From contig JAHFOJ010000005.1 in NCBI GenBank assembly GCA_023266875.1, positions 1 to 43,975 on the forward strand: DNA of 43,975 bases, read 5' to 3'. Below are positions 24,647-31,295 of the stretch, piece after piece. The notes under the pieces were generated by a model. That model was given only the letters and a program-made list of their open reading frames with translations, was not told the DNA's origin and did no database searches. Origin of the DNA: Candidatus Giovannonibacteria bacterium (lineage in GTDB: Bacteria > Patescibacteriota > Minisyncoccia > JACPKW01 > UBA11713). The translations under genes and the position numbers were made by a program. Each line of letters opens with the position of its first letter. The first letter of the stretch is position 1.

Positions 24647-24955
24647 ATGGTTGTGCGATTTTTTGACTCTCAAGTTGAAAAATTCATTCATTCTTTGGAG
24701 CACGAAACTATTGCCAAAGTTTTACGCACTATTGATCTCTTAGAATTATTCGGAAATAATTTAAGTCTGCCGCATAGCAGAAAAGTTGGAAACGGCTTAT
24801 TTGAACTCCGTATTAGGGGCAAGCAAGAAGTTAGAATTTTTTATACTTTCCATAAAAATGAAACTATACTTTTGTATGGATTTCTAAAGAAGGCCCAACG
24901 CACACCACAGAAAGAAATTAGATATGCCATACAAAAAATTAAAAAGTTGACTTAA
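24647..24955 (+). CDS. RelE/HigB-type toxin
   Basis: The 102-residue protein has the Gp49/HigB-like layout: KFIHSLEHETIAKVLRTIDLLE, then LPHSRKVGNGLFELRIRGKQEVRIFYTF, and a basic C-terminus FLKKAQRTPQKEIRYAIQK. The ELR-IRG...RIFYTF strand pair and the FxKK-TPxxEI tail are family hallmarks. Such toxins cleave mRNA at the ribosome. It begins four nt after the pth stop with no ribosome binding site of its own visible, so translation may be coupled to pth. The antitoxin gene follows. Confidence 0.85.
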   Translation: MVVRFFDSQVEKFIHSLEHETIAKVLRTIDLLELFGNNLSLPHSRKVGNGLFELRIRGKQEVRIFYTFHKNETILLYGFLKKAQRTPQKEIRYAIQKIKKLT

Positions 24956-24975
24956 TATAACATATCCGTTATATT
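24947..24975 (+). promoter_or_regulatory. Antitoxin promoter with overlapping palindromic operator
   Basis: TTGACT (24947-24952), a 17-nt spacer and TATATT (24970-24975) make a good promoter. AATATAAC and GTTATATT (24954-24961, 24968-24975) form a perfect palindrome across the spacer and -10. This is a likely autorepression site for the HTH antitoxin and would let it be made independently of the toxin. Confidence 0.75.
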
Positions 24976-24981
24976 GGAACT

Positions 24982-25260
24982 ATGAACAATTATTCAAAAT
25001 TTAAAAAACAAATCTTAAAGAATCCCGCTGTTAAAAAGGAATATGAAAAACTCGGTCCAGAATTCGAGATTATTAGTCTATTAATAAAAAAGCGCATTGA
25101 TCAAGGGCTAAGCCAAGGAGAGCTTGCCGAAAAAATAGGAACTAAACAGTCCTCAATCTCCCGTTTTGAATCAGGAACATATAACCCTACAATAGATTTC
25201 CTCCAAAAAATCGCGTCAGGCCTAGATTCAAAATTAAAAATTTCCATCGGTGCAAAATGA
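24982..25260 (+). CDS. HigA-like XRE antitoxin
   Basis: The 92-residue protein has a helix-turn-helix: IDQGLSQGELAEKIGTKQSS, ISRFESGTYNPTIDFLQKIA. The N-terminal region (about 30 residues) is helical and probably wraps the toxin. Gene order toxin then antitoxin is that of higBA modules. A promoter and palindrome directly upstream suggest autoregulation. Confidence 0.88.
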   Translation: MNNYSKFKKQILKNPAVKKEYEKLGPEFEIISLLIKKRIDQGLSQGELAEKIGTKQSSISRFESGTYNPTIDFLQKIASGLDSKLKISIGAK

Positions 25261-25273
25261 AAACAGATCAACA

Positions 25274-25305
25274 AAAAAGCGATGAGTTTGTATAATAGTA
25301 ATTAA
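25274..25305 (+). repeat. Direct repeat, copy 2: displaced pth 3' end
   Basis: 31/32 match to the pth 3' end, still encoding KAMSLYNSN and a stop but joined to unrelated sequence upstream. Together with copy 1 it brackets the toxin-antitoxin pair exactly. Confidence 0.9.
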
Positions 25306-25307
25306 TT

Positions 25308-25658
25308 ATGGAAACTTTAGTCCTCTTTTTTCTATTATTTGGTTCAAGCAATTTAGCTTCCCTAGGATTTATAGGGATGATTTTAGGAAAAATAAAACTT
25401 CTAGGTAGTTATGCAACGCGATCTATTAATCCATTTGATATGTCGCGTAAAAATTTTGTGCGTCAAGGGATTCAAGCTAGATTATTTGGGGGAGGAATTT
25501 TCATCTTAAGTGTACTTGCCTGTTTATTTTTTTCATTTCTCTTGCATAAAAAACTGCCTAATAATGAGTCTAGAAATATAATAATTAGCATTCCTATGAT
25601 CTCAGGAATTATCGCCGGGTCGTGGCTCTATAAAAGGTTTGATCAAACAATTAAATAG
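25308..25658 (+). CDS. Small multi-span membrane protein, unknown function
   Basis: The 116-residue product has about three hydrophobic segments (near residues 2-28, 58-78 and 88-108) separated by short basic loops, including YATRSINPFDMSRKNFVRQ. It starts three bases after the displaced pth tail, so before the cassette arrived it may have followed pth directly. It has no signal peptide or known motif. mfd follows 12 nt later on the same strand. Confidence 0.65.
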   Translation: METLVLFFLLFGSSNLASLGFIGMILGKIKLLGSYATRSINPFDMSRKNFVRQGIQARLFGGGIFILSVLACLFFSFLLHKKLPNNESRNIIISIPMISGIIAGSWLYKRFDQTIK

Positions 25659-25670
25659 CAAATAACATGA

Positions 25671-27629
25671 ATGACCGGACCGCCTAAAACATATAGAGAG
25701 ATAATGATCGCCGCCCCTACCCCGTCTTTTCTGGAACGGGGCGATTTGCCATTGGCGGAAAAATTAGACGAATATAAAAATCTTGCCTTAAAAAATAATT
25801 TCTGGCGCAGAAATATTATTTTTATTGAGATTGGGCAGACGAAAAAACTCTCAGAGTTTATTCGCGAATTAACGGACATGGGATATGTCCGACATATAGG
25901 TGATTTGCATAAAGGAGAATTTTTCGGGCAAGGCGGACTTATAACTATTTATCCAATAAATTCTGAAACCCCAATAATAATCGAGTTCGAGGGAAACATA
26001 ATAGCGACCATACGCGAGGCTAAGATTATCCCTCACGAGAAGAAATTGCCTAAGATCGCAAAGCACGATTTAGAGCCCGGAGATTATGTTGTTCATGAAG
26101 ACCATGGGATAGGAACATACCGCGGCAAAAATGAGAACGATTTTCTTGTTCTCGAGTATGCCCCTGCGCGCGCCGGGGGCGAGGCAGACAAGTTATTAAT
26201 CCCTGAAAATATGGCAGCTAAGATATCTCCGTATCTTGGGCTTAAAAATCCAAAAATAAATCGGCTAGGAACTCCGTTATGGTTTGAGACAAGAAAGAAA
26301 GCTAAAGAAGATATAATCGCTTTTGCAAAAGAACTCCTAGTTCTATACAAAACGCGCTCTGAAATTAAGCGCCCTCCCTATGAGTCATCGCACTTCGAAA
26401 AAAATATTTGGGAGGATTTTTCCGCCGAAGGCGGATCCGCCTCTAGCGGAGAATACGAACTTACGCCGTCGCAAGAAGGAGCAATCGAGGAAATATTTGA
26501 AGATTTCGAAAAGCCCGAGCCGATGGAACGGCTTGTCGTGGGCGACGTCGGATTCGGAAAAACGGAAGTTGCCCTTCGCGCGGCGCTCAGAGTTGTCCTG
26601 AATGGGAAACAAGTCGCAATTCTCGCCCCGACAACGATATTGGCCGATCAGCATTCGCAAATATTTCGAAAAAGGTTAGAGAAAGAAGGAATTGAGATCG
26701 AAAGACTGACCCGTCTTGAATCAAGAGAAAAAACAAAAGAAATTTTGCATAAGTTACGGGACGGGAAAATAGATATTGTTGTCGGGACACATAGAATCTT
26801 GTCCAAAGATATTGAGTTTATAAATCTTGGATTGTTAATTATAGACGAAGAACAAAGGTTCGGAGTTAAACATAAAGAAATCTTGAAACAAAAATACCCC
26901 AGCGTGGATATTCTCTATCTTTCCGCAACTCCGATCCCGCGAACTCTGGCTTTTTCACTATCTAAAATTCGTCCTCTCTCGCAGATTACAGATCCCCCTC
27001 TTGGCAGAATGCCAATTAAAACATTCGTTCTGCCAAGAACAGAGAAAATAATCGAGGAGGCAATATCCCAAGAATTAAAAAGAGGCGGGCAGATCTATTT
27101 CCTCTCGCCGCGAATTATGAAAATGCCTTTTATCCTTGAAAAACTTGAGCATCAGTTTCCAAAAATTACAAAAGCGATACTCCACGGCAAAGTCGGCGAG
27201 AAACATTTGGTCAAAACAATGCGCGAATTTCGCGAAGGGAAAATAAAAATATTAGTCTCGACAACAATTATTGAAAACGGACTGGATATTTCATCCGTAA
27301 ATACATTAATTGTTGAAGATGCAACCCGGCTCGGGCTTTCGCAATCTCATCAGCTAAGAGGTCGCGTTGGACGAACAAATATCCAGGCGTATGCGTACTT
27401 TTTATATCCGTCCCAAAAGTTAACGCCAAAGGCCGAAAACCGCCTTGAAGCATTGCTGTCGTTTCAAGAACTCGGCGCGGGGTTTGAAATTGCAAAGCGC
27501 GATCTCGAGCTCCGAGGCGCGGGCAACATCCTAGGCCGCGAACAAACTGGAGTCTTAAATAAAATTGGGTGGAATTTATATTTCCAGATGTTGGGCGAAT
27601 CACTTGAAGATTTAACCGCGCCCGCATAA
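25671..27629 (+). CDS. Minimal Mfd-like transcription-repair coupling helicase
   Basis: The 652-residue protein is about half the size of Mfd (about 1150). It has about 120 residues of remnant N-terminal domain, then the RNA-polymerase-interacting domain starting LEPGDYVVHEDHGIGTYRG (near 130), the RecG-like translocase with Walker A GDVGFGKTEVALRAAL (near 288), DEEQ box LIIDEEQRFGVKHKE (near 390), LSATPIPRTLAFSL, and the TRG-type end LRGRVGRTNIQAYAYF then FQELGAGFEIAKRDLELRGAGN. The full UvrB-like module (UvrA-binding) and the C-terminal TRCF domain are missing. It should still bind and push RNA polymerase; repair recruitment is doubtful. Its 3' end is duplicated at 28782. Confidence 0.85.
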   Translation: MTGPPKTYREIMIAAPTPSFLERGDLPLAEKLDEYKNLALKNNFWRRNIIFIEIGQTKKLSEFIRELTDMGYVRHIGDLHKGEFFGQGGLITIYPINSETPIIIEFEGNIIATIREAKIIPHEKKLPKIAKHDLEPGDYVVHEDHGIGTYRGKNENDFLVLEYAPARAGGEADKLLIPENMAAKISPYLGLKNPKINRLGTPLWFETRKKAKEDIIAFAKELLVLYKTRSEIKRPPYESSHFEKNIWEDFSAEGGSASSGEYELTPSQEGAIEEIFEDFEKPEPMERLVVGDVGFGKTEVALRAALRVVLNGKQVAILAPTTILADQHSQIFRKRLEKEGIEIERLTRLESREKTKEILHKLRDGKIDIVVGTHRILSKDIEFINLGLLIIDEEQRFGVKHKEILKQKYPSVDILYLSATPIPRTLAFSLSKIRPLSQITDPPLGRMPIKTFVLPRTEKIIEEAISQELKRGGQIYFLSPRIMKMPFILEKLEHQFPKITKAILHGKVGEKHLVKTMREFREGKIKILVSTTIIENGLDISSVNTLIVEDATRLGLSQSHQLRGRVGRTNIQAYAYFLYPSQKLTPKAENRLEALLSFQELGAGFEIAKRDLELRGAGNILGREQTGVLNKIGWNLYFQMLGESLEDLTAPA

Positions 27630-27692
27630 ATTGTTTGAAGAACTTTTGGAGGGGAAATAAAAAACACCTCGCGAGATCATTGACCTCGCGAG
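27603..27692 (+). repeat. Direct repeat, copy 1: mfd 3' end plus terminator stem lacking its T-tract
   Basis: About 90 nt covering the last codons of mfd (LEDLTAPA), its stop, the trailer and the CTCGCGAG...CTCGCGAG hairpin. It matches 28782-28874 at about 88%. After the hairpin the sequence changes to GCTTACTG, so this copy has no T-tract. Confidence 0.88.
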
Positions 27693-27721
27693 GCTTACTG
27701 TGCGACAAAACGATTGAGAAA

Positions 27722-28060
27722 CTACCCATGGCGAGCGTGGAGCCGCAATTTACGGTTGAGCTCTCTAGCACGGGCGACGTGGTCTTCGTTATGCATAGGC
27801 GTAGGCGGGATATGAAAATTGATTGTTTGACCTTCTTCGCCCGATCTTGTCCCCAAAGCAAAGAAGGTCATATTTTGATTGACTCCCTTTTTGATCACTG
27901 CTGGATCAACCCAAATGTAAAAACCTTGTCCCATTGCTCTTAGCGCTTTACCACCGCCTCTGGCAGTTGCTTCCTGAAAGTGAAGATCAGGAAGCTGATC
28001 CCAAATCTCCCAATGCAACTCATCGAGACGGTTTGTCGGTTTGCAACGAACGTATTCCAT
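27722..28060 (-). CDS. Hypothetical protein in the mfd cassette
   Basis: The 112-residue soluble protein starts MEYVRCKPTNRLDELHWEIW and ends HARHG, with no membrane span. ATG 28060 has a strong AGGAGGT nine nt upstream and a promoter TTGCAA-17-TACAGT further up, so it is well expressed on its own. It contains YIWVDPAVIKKGVNQNMTFF and the tail ARARELNRKLRLHARHG. No family recognised. It is cargo between the two copies of the mfd 3' end, next to a toxin-antitoxin pair. Confidence 0.7.
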   Translation of the reverse strand: MEYVRCKPTNRLDELHWEIWDQLPDLHFQEATARGGGKALRAMGQGFYIWVDPAVIKKGVNQNMTFFALGTRSGEEGQTINFHIPPTPMHNEDHVARARELNRKLRLHARHG

Positions 28061-28120
28061 TTTTAATTACCTCCTAGAAATTTTTATCACTGTAACATAG
28101 ACTCTTAAAATTTGCAAGCA

Positions 28121-28149
28121 CTATAAAAGCCCCATTCCTAAGGCTTTTT
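28121..28149 (-). terminator. Terminator of the RelE/AbrB operon
   Basis: AAAAGCC and GGCTTTT pair (28148-28125) around a 10-nt loop; the 3' arm supplies the T-tract on the minus strand. It lies 22 nt after the toxin stop. Confidence 0.65.
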
Positions 28150-28170
28150 GGAATAGTTCAAAGCGAGGCT

Positions 28171-28416
28171 TTATTTTGGATGGGATTTTATTGAATGCAG
28201 AACATACACATCGCCTTCGATTGTAAAATAAAAGCGCCACCCTCCGGTGACGCGCGCTTGCCATAAATCTCTGGCCTCATCGTATTTCTTGGCATGCAGA
28301 GAAGAGTGGCGAAGATTTTGGAGAAGTAATATTATTTTTCGGTCAAATACTCTCTGGATAGTTTCCGGCGCTTTAGCATAGTCATCATCAAATTTATTTG
28401 TCGTGCGAAATTTCAC
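28171..28416 (-). CDS. RelE/ParE-superfamily toxin
   Basis: The 81-residue protein has the small RelE fold pattern: KFRTTNKFDDDYAKAPETIQ, ILLLQNLRHSSLHAKKYDEA, DLWQARVTGGWRFYFTIEGD, VYVLHSIKSHPK. The WQARVTGGWRFYF strand and terminal H-x-K are typical of the mRNA-interferase group paired with AbrB-type antitoxins. It overlaps the antitoxin gene by four bases (ATGA), so translation is coupled. Confidence 0.85.
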   Translation of the reverse strand: MKFRTTNKFDDDYAKAPETIQRVFDRKIILLLQNLRHSSLHAKKYDEARDLWQARVTGGWRFYFTIEGDVYVLHSIKSHPK

Positions 28417-28679
28417 TTAGACTTTTTAAGTTTCTTTGCTTCGCGATGGAGATGACGAATAAGATCGCGCGCAGAGGAAAAAACAGGAGAAACCTTTCCT
28501 TCGCGGTATTGTCGAAGCGAAATTGCGATATCACGATCTACAATACTTTTAGGAGTAAGGGTTATTTTTTTGCCTTGCGTTGTAACTTCCAACAAATCCC
28601 CCACTTCCAAACCCGCCTGTGTGCGAAGCGCGACCGGAAGCGTTACCTGATATTTATCTTTGATTTTTACTATTGCCAT
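28413..28679 (-). CDS. AbrB/MazE-type (SpoVT-AbrB) antitoxin
   Basis: The 88-residue protein has the swapped-hairpin DNA-binding domain at the N-terminus (VKIKDKYQVTLPVALRTQAG, LEVGDLLEVTTQGKKITLTP) and a C-terminal basic helix region (RDLIRHLHREAKKLKKSK) that should bind the toxin. It is first in the operon. The promoter and a 17-nt palindrome lie just upstream (28690-28740), so autorepression is likely. Confidence 0.88.
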   Translation of the reverse strand: MAIVKIKDKYQVTLPVALRTQAGLEVGDLLEVTTQGKKITLTPKSIVDRDIAISLRQYREGKVSPVFSSARDLIRHLHREAKKLKKSK

Positions 28680-28689
28680 AAAGTTGGAA

Positions 28690-28740
28690 AGTTAGAATTT
28701 CTAACTATTGTAGTATATAAGATGCAAGAAAATGAGTCAA
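28690..28740 (-). promoter_or_regulatory. Promoter and palindromic operator of the AbrB/RelE operon
   Basis: On the minus strand TTGACT (28740-28735), 17 nt, TATACT (28717-28712). Just downstream AGTTAGAA-A-TTCTAACT (28706-28690) is a perfect palindrome overlapping the predicted start site, suited to a dimeric AbrB repressor. Confidence 0.78.
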
Positions 28741-28781
28741 ATATTTGCGCATAAGACATCCTAACAGGGCTGTTTGCAATT

Positions 28782-28874
28782 CTTGGAAGATTTAACCACG
28801 CCCGCATAAATGTTTGAAAAACTCTTGGCGGGTGGAATAAAAAACACCTCGCGAGATCATGACGACCTCGCGAG
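28782..28874 (+). repeat. Direct repeat, copy 2: displaced mfd 3' end with intact terminator
   Basis: Encodes LEDLTTPA and a stop in the same frame as the mfd C-terminus, then the same trailer and CTCGCGAG hairpin. Here the hairpin is followed by ATTTTT, a usable T-tract (28875-28880). The far copy thus keeps the original terminator. Confidence 0.88.
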
Positions 28875-28907
28875 ATTTTTAGCGCTAAGACAACGCGGCC
28901 CTAGAAA

Positions 28908-28937
28908 CAAAAAACCCTAAAATAGGGCTTTTTTTGT
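28908..28937. terminator. Bidirectional terminator between the mfd cassette and the S1 gene
   Basis: CCCTA and TAGGG (28915-28927) with loop AAA, flanked by CAAAAAA on the left and CTTTTTTTG on the right, give T-tracts on both strands. It ends rpsA on the minus strand. Confidence 0.88.
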
Positions 28938-28955
28938 TTTCCTAAATCCCATCTC

Positions 28956-30116
28956 CTATTTTCCTTCTTCTGCAGGAGCTTTCTTTGCCTCATCTCCCAA
29001 AAATGACAAAGCCATTCTTCGTTCCTTTGGTTCAAAAAGCGTTATTTGAAAAGGATATTTTGATCCGATTGCGAGTTTTTCTTTCATTTTTGTTTCAGAG
29101 CCATATTCTGATATGTGCGAAAGCCCGGAAACACCGTCGGAAATGGCTATGAGCGCGCCGTATTTATTGAATCTCAAAACTTTTCCTTCAATTATGTCGC
29201 CTTTCTTAAACTTTCCCGACGCCTCAACCCATGGGTCGGGCTTAAGAGCTTTCGCCGACAAAGAAACGCGCCCGCCTTCAATTCCTATTATTTTCGCTTT
29301 AACTTTATCGCCCACTTTGAAGTGATCGTTCGGATTTTCAATGAGTGACCAATCGAGTTCAGATAAATGACAAAGGCCTTCGAGCCCGTCCTCCAGCTTT
29401 ATGAAAATTCCGAAATCAACTACGCCCGTAACCTCCCCTTCTATAATCTGGCCAACTTCATATTTTGAGGTTATTGCCCTTAACTCGTCAGATTCCGCGC
29501 CCTTCTCGGAAAAAATAACTTTCTCTTCTTTTGGGTCGATAGAAATAATCGCCACGCTAAGCGATGTGCCCACAAATTTTCTAAGCTCATCTAAAATTCT
29601 ATCTTTGTCTCCGCCTTCCACCCTCGGGTAATGCCCCACCTTCAGCTGGGAAGCCGGCAGGAAGCCCTTCATTTTTTTCCATTCAAGAACCAAACCTCCT
29701 TTATTCGCATCAACTACAGCGAGACTTATAGTCTCTTTTTTCTTTATAAGATCCCTCGCTTCCTGCCAAATTAGATCCTGACTTGCTTCGTTAAGCGAAA
29801 GCTCGACATAACCGTCCTCACCCTCAAGTTCTATGACTTTCGCGCTCGCTTTATCGCCCGGCTTCATTCCCTTAATAATCTCCCTCGCTTTCATAAATTC
29901 GCGCCCAAAAATCATTCCGCATCCGTACGAACCCAAATCGACAAAAACTCGAAGACCCTTTCTTCCTATAACAGTCCCCTCAACGATGTCGCCTACTTTA
30001 GGAAGCGTTAAAAAAACTCTTTTGTAGAGCTCGTCCATCAGATTGTCTTTTTTTGTCGCGGTGAGTGCGGTCTTCTGGATCTCATCAGCCGCTGATATTT
30101 GATTCATTTTCGGCAT
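28956..30116 (-). CDS. rpsA: Ribosomal protein bS1-like, four S1 domains
   Basis: The 386-residue protein has four S1 RNA-binding repeats, each starting like GDIVEGTVIGRKGLRVFVDL, the third GQIIEGEVTGVVDFGIFIKLEDGLEGLCH and the fourth GDIIEGKVLRFNKYGALIAI. Escherichia coli bS1 has six; shorter four-domain forms are common outside Proteobacteria. It helps mRNA bind the 30S subunit. A bidirectional terminator follows. It is divergent from the metallo-beta-lactamase-fold gene. Confidence 0.9.
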   Translation of the reverse strand: MPKMNQISAADEIQKTALTATKKDNLMDELYKRVFLTLPKVGDIVEGTVIGRKGLRVFVDLGSYGCGMIFGREFMKAREIIKGMKPGDKASAKVIELEGEDGYVELSLNEASQDLIWQEARDLIKKKETISLAVVDANKGGLVLEWKKMKGFLPASQLKVGHYPRVEGGDKDRILDELRKFVGTSLSVAIISIDPKEEKVIFSEKGAESDELRAITSKYEVGQIIEGEVTGVVDFGIFIKLEDGLEGLCHLSELDWSLIENPNDHFKVGDKVKAKIIGIEGGRVSLSAKALKPDPWVEASGKFKKGDIIEGKVLRFNKYGALIAISDGVSGLSHISEYGSETKMKEKLAIGSKYPFQITLFEPKERRMALSFLGDEAKKAPAEEGK

Positions 30117-30209
30117 TGAATGAGTATAACTCGAGTCCGTTTCATCGTCAATAATGAATTTAAAAATCTATATTTAAAAATCAAGCGAAATATGATATAA
30201 TTTTCTAAT

Positions 30210-30872
30210 ATGGTCATCACTTATTATGGGCTCTCTTGTTTTAAGGCGCAGTCGGGGAATCTCGTTATCGCCTTCGATCCTCCGTCTAAGAATTCCGATC
30301 TGAAACCGCCACGCTTTGTGGCGGATATAGTTCTCTCAAGCCACAATCATCCGGCGCATAACGGGCTTGGAGAACTTTCTGCAAAAGATGATAACGGGCC
30401 TTTTTTGATCTCGGGTCCTGGCGAATACGAAATTAAGGAAGTCCAAATCCACGGGATTGGATCATTCCACGATAATGAACATGGTAAAAAACTTGGGGCA
30501 AATACGATCTATACAGTGGAAATTGAAGGCATCAGACTTTGCCACCTAGGCGATCTCGGCGAAGAAGAACTCGCGGCCCAAACAATCGAAGCGATCGGAG
30601 AAGTCGACATATTATTTCTTCCGGTCGGCGGCAAAGATGTAATCGGCGCAGAAACCGCGGTCAAAATTGCAAACCAAATTGAGCCAAAAATAGCCGTCCC
30701 AATGCATTACTCGATCCCAAAAACTCCGATCAAAGGAGAAAAAGTTGAAATATTCTTAAAGGAATTAGGAGAAGAGAAAGTGGAGCCAGAAGAAAAATTC
30801 ACATTCAAGAAAAAAGATCTCCCGGAGGAAGGACTCAAAGTAGTCTTGCTTGAGCCATCAATTAGCTTATAG
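30210..30872 (+). CDS. Metallo-beta-lactamase-fold protein with altered metal motif
   Basis: The 220-residue protein matches the UPF0173-like group: MVITYYGLSCFKAQSGNLVI, LISGPGEYEIKEVQIHGIG, LCHLGDL (metal aspartate/histidine strand) and VDILFLPVGGKDVIGAETAV. The first motif, normally HxHxDH, reads SSHNHPAHN, so the catalytic aspartate is alanine. GxxH-type PMHYSIPK is present near the C-terminus. It may bind one metal or be inactive. It stands alone upstream of a single-span protein and gyrA. Confidence 0.75.
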   Translation: MVITYYGLSCFKAQSGNLVIAFDPPSKNSDLKPPRFVADIVLSSHNHPAHNGLGELSAKDDNGPFLISGPGEYEIKEVQIHGIGSFHDNEHGKKLGANTIYTVEIEGIRLCHLGDLGEEELAAQTIEAIGEVDILFLPVGGKDVIGAETAVKIANQIEPKIAVPMHYSIPKTPIKGEKVEIFLKELGEEKVEPEEKFTFKKKDLPEEGLKVVLLEPSISL

Positions 30873-30881
30873 AATGGCTTG

Positions 30882-30985
30882 CCCTGTTAGAAAATTCTTT
30901 ATGAACCACAAGACAAAAAAAAGTTTATTTATGGAAATTAATAAAGCTTAATCGTCGCATAAGCCAGTTAAATTTTCTAACGGGG
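30882..30985. repeat. Inverted repeat pair CCCYGTTAGAAAATT bounding about 100 nt
   Basis: Left arm CCCTGTTAGAAAATT (30882-30896) and, inverted, AATTTTCTAACGGGG (30971-30985): 14 of 15 match. Between them is A/T-rich sequence with CGCATAAG just inside the right arm. The right arm reaches the GTG start of the next gene. It looks like a small miniature element or a recurrent recombination scar. Confidence 0.65.
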
Positions 30986-31266
30986 TGAATTTTTTTGAAA
31001 CACTTGAGCGTGCAAGATCTAAGCCAGAAGAAACGCGCCGCAAAATCACTATTATAATTGTGGCGTCAATAATGTTTTTCATTGTCGCGATTTGGACTTT
31101 TACTATTAATTTTTCTATAAGAAATAATGCAAGCGCCGGCAATGAAGGGCCCCGACCCGGAGAAATTTTTTCGGATACAGTTAGATCTGGGGGCGAGAAA
31201 TTGAAATGGGCCGCAGAAGGCGCCATGAAAGCAATATTTAGAAATGAGGAGTATAATAATAATTAA
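30985..31266 (+). CDS. Single-span membrane protein upstream of gyrA
   Basis: The 93-residue protein starts [20 protein letters not shown], a charged cytoplasmic segment, then one membrane helix ([19 protein letters not shown]), and a polar outside tail ending NNN. The start is GTG 30985 with only CGGGG adjacent, so an internal start cannot be excluded, but no good alternative with the full charged N-terminus exists. gyrA follows 29 nt later. Function unknown. Confidence 0.65.
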   Translation: MNFFETLERARSKPEETRRKITIIIVASIMFFIVAIWTFTINFSIRNNASAGNEGPRPGEIFSDTVRSGGEKLKWAAEGAMKAIFRNEEYNNN

Positions 31267-31295
31267 TTCGCGAATCAGACTTCCATAAAAATCGC

